Below, piece by piece: positions 22,419 to 33,207 of a stretch of 64,000 nucleotides of DNA. Origin of the DNA: Dryas octopetala (Eukaryota; Streptophyta; Magnoliopsida; Rosales; Rosaceae). Positions within the stretch are counted from its first letter, which is position 1, and each line of letters begins with the position of its first letter. A program made the position numbers and the translations under genes. The DNA lies in the NCBI GenBank assembly GCA_963921425.1, contig OY992833.1, positions 4,466,501 to 4,530,500 on the forward strand, in the 5' to 3' direction. Below the pieces are notes generated by a model. It made no database searches. It saw nothing but the letters and a program-made list of their open reading frames with translations, and was not told the DNA's origin.

Positions 22419-22966
22419 TTGTTGGACATTGATCATATAAACGCAATGAAAATAAAAATTTATATGATTATGCTTCAGATTGAAATATAATGCAATAAAA
22501 CATGATTTATCCAAGGAGGATTCATACCTTGTTTTCTTGATTAGAAGCCTATCAAAGTGCGAATTCACAAGCTCTCCATCATTGGTTCTTCTAGTCACAC
22601 AAAAATATATGACCTCTAATTAGTCCACGCTAGGAGAAGATGGAGGGATTGAGCTCATTGGGGAATAAAAGTGCAAGCTCTCTTTCGCGAGTGTGGTTTT
22701 TAGAAATGGAAAGAATGTAGAATTCATTCTACAGGAACTTCCATTTGTCTGACTTCTTGACTTAAGGATTTTGTAGCTCTGCTAAGAATTCCTCTTAATA
22801 TCAATTTCATATGAATTATAGTACTTTTTTTTCAACCTTTTCATCAATCTTTTCTATTACGGCTACTATAGGCCGAATAGTGGCATGCCGACATCACAAA
22901 AAAAAAAAAGAAGTAAAATCTCTCCTTGATTCACGACCCTCCGTCTCTAAGCCGTGATATGTCTTT

Positions 22967-24978
22967 TGTCAAGCCCCAATCCTGAATAAAATCTAATAAC
23001 TCGGAGTGAAGCGTGACTTACGTCCTAATTGCAGATCAATAAAATTATTTCTACAATTAAAACGTGAAAAGAAAAGAAAATAATATAAAATAATTGAAGA
23101 AACTAAGTAAAGTGAAAATGAAAAATAGACTTTATTTAGCAAATTATTGTTCCAAGAGTACCATCATACTAGATGTTCATCTTCTTATATATTACAATGT
23201 ATTGATAAACAAACAAAACATAGTACTCCAGCAAATTCTCTAAATTTCCCTTGGGTATTCCACATTATCGGTCATATTTCCATCACCTGCACGATCTATT
23301 AGGGTGTGAGCTTTTAAGGCTCAGTAGGGTATAGTGATCCTTCATGGCTAGTTATCACATTTAATCAATGTCTCAGTAAAAGAAAAGAAATACAGATAAT
23401 GATTTCAATTATATGCAATGAGAATGTGTGTACTCAGTCCTTAACCATTCTCGTTGACACATACCCAAGACAAACAGGCCTACACGTCCCATACCGTGCA
23501 TCCTTCCACTGTGGCCCCGAATGTCCCAAGTATGAGCCAACACCCGTCCGTCCCTTATGCCCAAATGTTTTGAATATTATTAATTCCACTTTTCCTTCAA
23601 TAATTCTTCCACAAATCATGAGATCACCAGGTACATCTCCCTTTCTCCTAGTGTCTCTAATAAATCATGAGACCACCAAGTTCATCTCCCTCTCTTCTTG
23701 GTGTCTCAATTAATCATTTTCTTAACCTTGTTCACAATCACACTTTCCTTATGCACTTATGATTATGCATGTAAAGATAAACATTAATGCATGTATAGAG
23801 AAATTAAATTGTAAATGCATAATAATTTAACCTTACGCAATTTGAGTGTATCACAGACTTAGGAATTTCACAGTGCACACACAAGATTAATAATAAAAGC
23901 TTATTCACAAATATAATGCACTTGATACATTTAATGAAGAAATAACATCACAAGTAATAAAGATAAATTATCACAAGAAAATAAATCACACAACATGACA
24001 CAAGGATTAATTGTAATATAGTCCAATCATTGGGGAAATAAAGACTCTACCTTAATTTCTTGAGCACGAGTTCCTTCTTGGTCCGTTTCTATGTGTTTGG
24101 GTCTAAAAAGTAAAAAAAAAAACAGTATAGTTTAGATATAACTTAATTAAATTTAAATTTATTTTACTTTCTTTTTAAGAAGAGTGTAACTCACACTCTA
24201 ACTTAGAGGTGTCGGATTGACGCAAAATTTGTACCAATGGACTCGTATCGAAAAATAGAGTTGGGAGGGTGAAAATTGGGCGAAAAAGGTCGCCGGAGAC
24301 AGCTGCACGCGCCACCATGCGCCGGCGGTGCGAGTGGGTGGCTGGCTGGTCATTGTTCATCGTCTCTTTAAAACAGCCCCTGTTTTCCAGATTTTCCAGT
24401 TTTTTTATCTCATTTTTTACTCGACTTTTGACCTATCCAAACCTTCACCAAATTGAGCAAAATTATACTTGTTTTAAAGCTCTGCACCACCTCTTTACAA
24501 GCATATAAAGAACATGAAAAACGAAAGGTTAAAACTCAAGTTATAAGGCCCGAAAAGAGGCCATACGAACATGCGAATTTTCTGAAAAAATTTCCAGATT
24601 TTTCATGTTTCTTGGTTTTTCATTCTCTTTCGTTTTCAACCCTCAAAACCTATTCCCATGACTATAATAAGGTTATAAATGACCTATTTTTAGTTTAACA
24701 ATATTAAACAAAGAGGTATAAACAAAATTTAAAAATAAAAGTTTCAAAAGAAAATTACTAAGAACACCCATGGTTCCTTGAGCTCACCTTCTTTCCTATC
24801 CTTCGGAGTTAAAAAGAGGCTAAAACTTGTGATTCCTACAGTAAAAAGAAAAACCACAGAGACTAAAAGATGTTAGTTCAATTATTTAAGCAAAGTCTAA
24901 ACAACCAAGAAGAATAGAGTTTAACTTTGAACTCTAACCTTCTCAAGTTTCTTCCCTCCCCTTTCTGTCCCTTTCCAG

Positions 24979-25042
<64 letters not shown>

Positions 25043-25422
25043 CTCTTTCTCTTTCTCTTCCTCTCTCTCTCGCTCACTTCTTTTTCTCTGTTCAGTTTTG
25101 CTGCTCAAGAGTATTCTTAAGCACACTTTATAGTCTAATTGGCTTATATATTCAGTTAAGAGGAGATGAATCTAATCATTATTTAGATAAGGACTCATCC
25201 CTCTAAAGGGATCATCACCATTGATCTTAAGCTTAGGTGTTCCAAATTGAGAAGGCTGATGGACGTTGGTGTTATCCCTTCTTCCATTTTTTTTTTTTCT
25301 TAAGTTGGGTTTTGTATCTTGTAGACAATTGGGCTAAAGCCCAAACTTAGAAATGTAGCCCAATAAAAATAAGTTTATTTATCTATTTATTATTATTATT
25401 ATTATTATTTTAGGACATTACA
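22967..25422 (-). mobile_element. Solo LTR of a gypsy element, 2,456 bp
   Basis: It begins TGTCAAGCCCCAATCC, ends GGACATTACA, and is bracketed by perfect 5-bp duplications TCTTT (22962-22966 and 25423-25427). No internal region or second LTR is present, so it is the product of LTR-LTR recombination. The start motif and the leader-like CTTGAGCTCACCTTC phrase resemble large chromovirus (Tekay-type) LTRs; orientation is inferred as minus. It contains a (CT)n microsatellite of about 55 bp near 24980-25037 and an ATT trinucleotide run near 25390-25410. The open frames inside it are low-complexity artefacts. Confidence 0.8.
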
Positions 25423-25427
25423 TCTTT

Positions 25428-26389
25428 TTATGGTAAAAACCAAGGAAATTTTTTTTGTTTTTTAGGGGTATGAAAATTTTAACACCAAACCAACAAATTT
25501 TCGTTCACATTTTGACATTTTCACTCGAAGTTTTGAAAATTTCCATAAACTTTCAAAATTTCTGCAAAACTTTTGGTAGAGGCGAAGACCAGAGGAAGAG
25601 GCGAGCTAGCCTCGTCGCCAGCCATCGCCAAAGGCGGCAGATCAGAGAGAGTCTGAGGGTGATTAGGGAGGGAGGAGAGAGACGAGAGAGAAGAGAGAGT
25701 AGAGATCGGGGAGGGAGAGGAGGAAGAGAGGGAGATCGGGGAAGGAAGAAGAGAAGGTGGAAGGTGGAAGGTGGAAGGAGGAAGAGGGAGGAGAGAGAAG
25801 ATATGTGCAGTGCGGCAGTGGGAGTCTAGGACGGACTAGGAGAGAGAAATGAGAGGGAAGAAGAACTGAAGAAGTCACGGGAGGAAAAGAAAAGAAACAA
25901 AAAAGAAACAAAAAAAGAAAAGAAAAAAAGAAAAGGGTTTAGGGTTGATTGGGGTTTGGGGCCTTTCTTAATTTTTATTGTTCGTCGATGGCCCGCCGAA
26001 ATCACTTAAAATCCAAATGACTCATCCAAATTAACTTTGAGGTCCGAAAAACGTTCTGTAAAATCCTGTGAACTTGTCTCGATAAATCTTATTTTTCAAC
26101 GACTTCAAATTCATTTATTGCCTTCCAAAATTCCTCAGAAAAATTCTAATATCTCTAAATTAACAAAATAATTATCAATAAATCACTATGTACTCCAAAA
26201 TAAATTATAAACAAATTTTATGGATCTCACAATCTATTTAGATTGTGTTTGGTTATTGGGTTAAGGGGTTTAGAAAATAACAATACATGTCATTTTCTTA
26301 TTTGTCCACATATGTTTTAAGGACAATTGGATTCAACATGATTAAAATATCCCTTAAAAAGAGGTCATTTTTATGTAATTGTTAATTAG
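25428..26389. other. GA-rich stretch and LTR-like fragment
   Basis: A strongly purine-rich tract (GAGAGA, GGAAGGTGGAAGG) occupies about 25625-25930 and produces long spurious frames. The part 25975-26230 (AAATTCCTCAGAAAAATTC, AATAAATCACTATGTACTCC) resembles the coding-poor end of gypsy LTRs and the fragment at 28770-29117. No host gene was seen. Confidence 0.35.
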
Positions 26390-26775
26390 TGACTATTTTT
26401 ATTTAACAATATTTGCCTTCAACACGTATTATATTCATCTTATTGAATACTTATTTAATTCATGATTTAATATTGTAATATAAATAAATTTGAGGTATTA
26501 TTTATATAATTATTAATTAGTGACCCATTTTTTTAACAGTATTTGTTTCCAGCGCGTATTATATTCACCTTATATCACATGAAACCTACTATATAATTTA
26601 GTTTCTTCAATGTTTTTTATCAATGTAGTAGATAATATGTTAAATAAACATATGGTTAATTTTTTTTGAAAATTTTCGTATTTTAATAGTAATTTTCATC
26701 GTTTTTGTCTAATTTTGTCGAAATCAAAATTTTCACAAAAATTTTCATCGAAATTTAAACCGAAATTTTACTCCT
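26390..26775. repeat. Dispersed repeat pair, copy 1
   Basis: This matches 29530-29812 over about 280 bp. Shared landmarks are TATTCACCTTATATCACATG, AAACCTACTATATAATTTAG, GATAATATGTTAAATAAACA and AAATTTTCGTATTTT. It ends in a patch rich in GAAAATTTTC-type words. Non-coding. Confidence 0.6.
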
Positions 26776-28080
26776 TGGTAACAACAACATAATATGATAA
26801 ATTGTTTGATAACTTTCTATTTTATTTTGAGTTGATGGTTAATATATCAACTGAAAATAAAGTACTTCTCAAACTTAATTTTTAATAAAAATGCCAAAGG
26901 AGAAACAAAGTATTATTATTATTATTATTATTATTTTTTTTTTTTTTTCAAGTTTCCAAAGAAGAAACAAAAGTATTATTTTCGTTAGGTGGACATGGTC
27001 TGCAGTCTGTGTGGCTGTCGGGTGGGAATGGAGTAGTTGTGGGTCATTTTTTGTTTTTGCTGTTGATGGAGTGGTTAGGGACCTATGGTTACGATGGCAA
27101 AGACAAGACAGACACAAAAAAAATGCGACATTCAAGACAGGATATTGGTGTCGTTTTTAGGAGACTTCATTTTCGGTATACCGTTTTAAGAAGACTTCAC
27201 GTGTATGTCGAATTGAAAAATTGGACAAAGTAGGTAGAGAGCCACGTATGGTGTATCTCACTGCCACAGTGTCACGTGACTGAAGTCTATTACCATTTAC
27301 CAGTCAATGTTTTTAATTTTTTTTTTTGCTTAAATATTAGCAGTCGGAAAAAGAAAAAACATATTTTGCAGTGGCGCACGGTAGTCAATGGGACCAGACA
27401 CGTGACATCCAAGCTTACATCCCATCCAATGAAGCGCATGAAAGTTCTAAAACTTCCTTTCCTGCATGTATTTGTGGACGTTTAGGACTATTTTGCCATT
27501 AATATGTGAAGACCACATTTTTATTCTATTTTGTGGGAGACATAAAAATTGTTTGCTTTATGGTATTCATTAAAACACGTTGGGGCTTACCACAATTGCT
27601 AGTAAACAAAGTAGTAAATAAACTTTATCACAAAAAAAGTAGTAAATAAAATTAAAATCACTATTTATATTTCATGTTGATAATAAACATTTGTAAAATA
27701 AAATTAAAATTACAATTGCTAGTAAACAAAGTAATAAAAAAAATTAAAATAACAAATTAGTAGTTAGAATAAAAATTTGGTGGAAATCTTCAGCGGGAGT
27801 TATTTTATAGACCTTAGCTTTTTTATATTTATTTTTCATCACTAGAAACATCTATAATTTTACTTTTATCTTTTACAAAATTTATTAGGGGTTATTGGAA
27901 TTTATTAGTGTAGAGTTTATGTCTTTCAATTTACGGTTAATTATAGTGTAGAGTCATCAATTTTAAACTTATGATTTAACTCTTAACTTTTGAGTTCCAA
28001 ACTTGAGAATTAAACTTTAAACTACAATGTGGATTAGATTATAAAAAAGTAAGCAAAAATATAACTTTAGTGGTCTAACT
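26776..28080. other. Intergenic, no gene recognised
   Basis: ATT repeats and a T-run lie at about 26911-26949. The stretch 26980-27500 is less AT-rich, but its frames on the two strands overlap and show no motif. ACAATTGCTAGTAAACAAAG occurs twice (about 27592 and 27712), a small tandem duplication. Confidence 0.3.
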
Positions 28081-28083
28081 TCT

Positions 28084-28434
28084 TGAAAGAAAGATTCCAC
28101 ATAAAAAATGTGAGGGCCTTGCATAGTGACTTATAACGGTTTGGGTTACTCTTCTTATGACCAATTAGTTTTGGGATGGATACCTAGATTTCTTCATGAT
28201 ATCAGAGCAGATTCACTCACATGTGTTAGGTCAAGTAGTCACATATGCTCCACATCACCCAATATGAGTATGAGTTGTCCACATGTTAGACTTGAATGAC
28301 GCCACACGTGCGGGGGCGTATTGAGAGAAAGATCCCACATAAAAAATGTGAGGGCCTTGCATAGTGACTTATAAGGGTTCGAGGTACTCCTCCAATTAAC
28401 AATTGGTTTTGGGACGGATGTTTAGATTCCTTGA
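28084..28434 (+). mobile_element. TRIM retrotransposon, 351 bp
   Basis: Two directly repeated 113-bp termini lie at 28084-28196 and 28322-28434. Both begin TGARAGAAAGATYCCACATA and share GTGAGGGCCTTGCATAGTGA. Directly after the first is TGATATCAGAGC, one base away from the initiator-Met primer-binding site. Before the second is a G-rich GTGCGGGGGCG tract in the polypurine position. The interior is only 125 bp. TAACT occurs on both sides (28076-28080 and 28435-28439), with three extra bases on the left. All of this fits a terminal-repeat retrotransposon in miniature, which relies on other elements for its enzymes. Confidence 0.82.
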
Positions 28435-29117
28435 TAACTGCTTCACAATTTATATTTAGCTAACTAATTGTTGTCACGATTTGGAAAAAAACAAAAAGAG
28501 GGGCCATGAGCGAGAAAAAAAAAACAATTGACAGCAAAAACTAGAAAATCAAGTTAGGTATAATTTAAAAATTCTAGAGTGTTTAGGGGCTATGAATTAA
28601 TAAGCCTTACTCAAGGTATTAAATTTCGAAATTTTGCCGAAAATTTCGTTTTTTTTTTGTTTTGAAATCGAAACACATATTTAATATTTTTTGTGAAGAT
28701 TTCGACGAAATTTACCGAAATTCACTGAAATTTATCGAAATTATCGAAATTTTCCTATTTTCTATTTTTTCCAACTTCAGAAATTCACCAAAAATAACTC
28801 GAGACTCCAAATAATTCACTGAAAAATTCTACGAACTCGTATTGATGAGTACTAATTTCCTCTGACCTCAAAATAGTCAAATTGCTTTCAAAAAAATTAT
28901 GAAAAATCCTACTCTCATAATTTAATTCTGAAAAAAATAATAATCGCCAAATTCTTGAATTTTCATTTCCACACAACTAAGCTCTAGAACCACAACCAAA
29001 GATCTAAGTTAGTTAAAATAAACTCAAGAAAATTTTTAATTCTTTTAAACAAACCTTAAAACAAGTTTGAAAATTTTAAGTAACAAAATTACCATAAGCT
29101 AAAATTTGGGTTGTTAC
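28435..29117. repeat. Gypsy LTR fragment
   Basis: A stretch full of CGAAATTT words (28625-28760) leads into sequence ending AAAATTTGGGTTGTTACA at 29100-29117. That is a typical gypsy LTR 3' end. The start could not be placed, and the element appears truncated. Confidence 0.4.
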
Positions 29118-30397
29118 ACTTATTGAAGACAAAGCTTGGCTGGGTGAGAGGCACAGGAAAAAAGGAAGGAAAGATTAAAAAAAAAAAAAAGACTGAAAAG
29201 AGAGGCACGAGGAAAAAAAGTAAGGAAAGAAAAAAAAAGAAGAGAAAAAAGGAGGGGGGGTTTGGGGCCTTTGGGCAATTGGAAAGAAAAAAAAAAAAGA
29301 TTTGAGATTTCGTTTAGTTATTTTAAACCTTAAATTCTAATTCATTTCTATATAAAAAAATAATTATAAATATCCTAAAGGGCCTAAAATCTAATATCCT
29401 AAAAAATATAGAGTATATAGGGTTTAATGTATAGATTATAGAGTATAAAGAATATTAGGGTATATAGAGTATTAGGGTTTAGATTTTAGTGTATAATTAA
29501 ATTATACAGTATAAAAAATATACTAATTTTATTTATTTATTTTACTAATTTTATTTAACAGTATTTGCTTCAGCGTGCATTATATTCACCTTATATCACA
29601 TGAAACCTACTATATAATTTAGTTTTTTTAATGTTTTTTTTTATCAATTTAGTAAATAATATGTTAAATAAACATATGATAAAGTTTCATTAAAAATTTT
29701 CGTATTTTGATAGTAATTTTTGTCGTCTGCGTCTAATTTTTGTCGAAATTTTAAAATCTTCGAAATTTTCATCAAAATTTTCTCAAAATCCAAAATTTAA
29801 TTCCTTGACCCTACTAAGAATTTCATAAAATCTACTATAAATGAAGGATACCACATGTTCCTTATTAATTTCAAACACACGTATTAATTTTTTATCAATG
29901 TCTGCAGTGCCAAACCCACCACACCTATCTCATTATATGTAAGAAACAAATTCGGTTATGATACAAACATTGTATGAGTATAAATAGATTTAATATTCTA
30001 ATCATAAAAAACCTATATCATAATAGTGGAAAATAAATCTGTCTAGATTTATGTCATTTTTGGTTGAAAGACAAAGATAGCCTTGGTAGTACAACCCCAT
30101 GAGAGCATTGGTAATCTCATACCAAGCACCTCCATGTAGACAATTCGAGGGTATTAAACAATCATTGGTGGTAACCCTATTTTTTTTTGTTTTGGTCGAA
30201 TCCCTTAAATGCGCACATGGAGGAGTGGTCAAGCCGTTATCTAAGCTGTCTCCCATAGACTGTTCCGTACCACCACTCTGGACTCGCAGACACCCAAAGA
30301 CTTCTGCTCTCATTGCTTCTTATTTGGTTTACATTTCTCACTTTTTTGTTTTTTGTTTTATTCTTTTCTCTGCTGCAACTCTTTGCTTCCTTAGGAT
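29118..30397. other. A/G-rich tract, repeat copy 2, upstream region of the zinc-finger gene
   Basis: 29130-29300 is A/G low complexity. 29530-29812 is the second member of the dispersed repeat pair (see 26390-26775). From about 30000 to 30397 lies the upstream and 5' leader region of the zinc-finger gene. It ends in a pyrimidine-rich leader (TTCTCTGCTGCAACTCTTTG) before the ATG at 30398. I could not fix a TATA box. Confidence 0.4.
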
Positions 30398-33172
30398 ATG
30401 GAGGACCAAGATCTAAGGAGAACTCATAGTTCAGGTTTGGTTTATTCTTCGCTCTCTCTCTCTCTGAATCTTGATTTGTCTCTTTATGGGTTTTTTTTTG
30501 GTAGTTCTTGGTTTTCTGTGGGAAATAATTTATGGGTTTTAGGCTTTCTTGGTTTATCATCCTTCTCCTTTCGCTTTCTTTTCACACTCTCACTGAATCT
30601 TGGTTTTGTTTGCTTCTGGGGTTTAATGGGTTTCCGTTAATTTTCTATTCTGGCATGTTTGTCTGGTTTTGGCATTCTTTTGTTTTCCTTAACAAATGTG
30701 GAATCTTTGTTGCTTTTGCTTCTTGAATATGCAGGGCATGAGAGCCATGGAGTCTATGTTTGTAACAAATGTGGATGGCCCTTTCCAAATCCACACCCAA
30801 GTGCCAGACACAGACGTGCGCATAAGAGGATTTGTGGAACCATTGAGGGTTACAAGCAGATTGCCTCAGTGGAGAATATCCATTCGACTGTTTCTGATGA
30901 TGAGCACTCTGATGAAGATCACAAAACCCCTGGTGAGTTATCTAGTTCTTGATAATCCCTTATTTTTCTCTATATAAACTGCCCTGTTGGTTGCTGAGAA
31001 AATATATGGAAAGATAAAAATTTGGAGTTTTGGATCTCTGTTTGTGCCATGGTGAGAGATTGGTATAACTATGCTATAAAGCTGTTTTAAATTTTAGGAA
31101 AGTACTAAATAAGTAAAACTCGTTAGAAACCAGCAGTTATAAAGCTGCAACAAATACACGCAAGAGAAGCCTGCACAAACAAACAATAAAATTTCCTCAG
31201 TTTCTGATTGCATCTCAAAACAGTAAGAGGGGTTTTGTTTCTATTGCTCAGTTTTTGTTGATAAGCAAATGGGAAGTTAAATATGTTATTCTTTATTTCC
31301 TAGATCTTGAATGAAGTTGTTTATGTTGGTGAATTTTATGTAAGGTCCGAAAGTCTTGGAAAGAAGCAATGATGAAAAGGGTAGTGGTCTAACTGGGGAA
31401 GGATCCATCAGATCAGAAGATGGGGTGTTCTCAGATGCTGTTGCGGAATTTTCAGAAAGTGGTTTTGGTGCAGGAACCGGTGAAGGGTTAGAAGATGTTC
31501 GAGAACCAGCAACTAATGTGGAAAGTGCTTCCAAGAAGGATTTGAATGCCATCCAAGCTCTTAGTCATGGGGAAATCACCGGTAACCTTTCAATGAACCA
31601 GATCAATTGATTGATATTATCTGTCTTCTTGATATCTGATTTAATTATTTATCAGTAAGTGTTTGATTACTTAAAGTATCTGTTTATGGTATGGAGAATT
31701 TGCTTTTATGTAGTTAATAGTTGTTACATTATTATTTCTATATGAGGGCACTCAAACATAAATAAAATGAATTATAATCAACAAACACAATTGTCCCTTT
31801 AATGTTATTGCATGAAGTATGACAGGATACTGTACTTATCAGGAAAAAAGAAGTATTACAGGGTAGTCTTAAATTGATGGTTGGGATGATCCTTCTTGGG
31901 TTCTGTAGCTCACTGCAAGGAGTACGTAGCTATTTTAATTGCTTAATTAGGAAGTTAGTGGACCTGATTTGTTTTCAAGGTTTCAGAGAGACGGTTTTAT
32001 CCTATTCCATGAAATAGTCTATAGTCTAATTGTGGAGGGTCAATGCAATGAATGCATTTTAAAATTTTGACTTCTTCATTCTACAATTAGAACATTAAGG
32101 ACAGTATAATATCTAGTCTTTTAAATGGTATAATAGGTTCTTGCCTTTCGAGGAATATGTCACTACTACAGGTTACCTGGGATACAGTAACTAAAGGACT
32201 ATTTATAATTTGTTAGTTACCATCTCTATGCTTGCATGATCTTTTAGAGTGCGGACACCTGAAATGTTTATAATTGATCTCCTTTGTAATTCGATTGTAG
32301 TTTTCATTGTTCATGTACTAGTCAATGCAGGCTGTATAGATTGTCAGCAGTCGTGACAACTTAAGTGTTTCAGGTAACAATTTGTAGTTTTAGGGGATAA
32401 CTCCTTGTGAACTCTGTTGAATTGTACGGATAATCTTGGTAGGAATATCATTATTTGTCATACTGTCCCGATTGTTTCAGGTTAGGTTTTTTCTTTCTTT
32501 CATTTCTTTGTGAAACTACTTTGTCTCTCTTTATCGTCTCTCTAAAGAAACTATCTCTCGTTTAGTTCTAACAGATGGTCTGCTTCAAAAACAGTGTTGT
32601 CATATTACAAATATCTAGTGAGTTTAATTCATTTTCTGAAGCAAATACTCAAAGTTAGGAAATAACCCAACTTCTCCTTGATAATTACAATTTTTCTAAT
32701 TCAATACATCTTTGTTAATTTTCCTAGGTTTCTATTTTGCACACCGATGTATATAGAGGCAAACTGAGCATATAAGTGATATTTACATGATATATGGTCA
32801 ATGGCTACATCTTGGCTCTATTGGAACAATTATGTGGGTTGTGGAACTAGTGTTGAATTTTTTTTTTCTCTCTTTATGCATTTATTTTTCTTTATTGAGC
32901 CTCACCCTCCAGAAGGAAAAACCTTTTTCCCATTGTTTTTGTTGTTTTTTGGTTAGGAATTGAAAGAAGATAAATATTTTGACATGTTTAAATTCACAAT
33001 GTGTACTATTTCAAATTATTGTACTGTTTTATGCTGTCATTTATTTGTCAACTAAGTCAGTATTTGGCTGAAACTAATTACTAATTTTGTTGCTACTTGC
33101 AAGTGCTAATCTCTGGATTGTATAATGTCAACACCAAAACATGAATGCTTACGGGTTGCATCTAATGGCCTG

Positions 33173-33207
<35 letters not shown>

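Larger units (their letters stand above)
17481..22830 (-). mobile_element. Decayed Ty1/copia element, minus strand
   Basis: The evidence is a reverse transcriptase/RNase H remnant (about 19040-20000), an LTR-like junction at 19033, and a perfect initiator-Met primer-binding site at 22407-22418 abutting an LTR start (TGTTGGACATTGATC) at 22420. Orientation is consistent across all three. Gag, protease and integrase are not recognisable, and 20000-22400 is scrambled AT-rich DNA with tandem repeats. The outer LTR ends and target duplication were not found. Confidence 0.6.

Noticed and set aside
24927..25133. Ser/Leu-repeat frame
   Set aside because: It is a translation of a (CT)n microsatellite within the solo LTR.
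25455..25829. 124-codon Arg/Glu/Gly-rich frame
   Set aside because: It is a purine-rich low-complexity tract in all three frames.
30435..30734. Reading through intron 1 of the zinc-finger gene as coding
   Set aside because: Splicing 30434 to 30735 gives a clean zinc-finger frame, while the read-through protein is hydrophobic T-rich intron translation.
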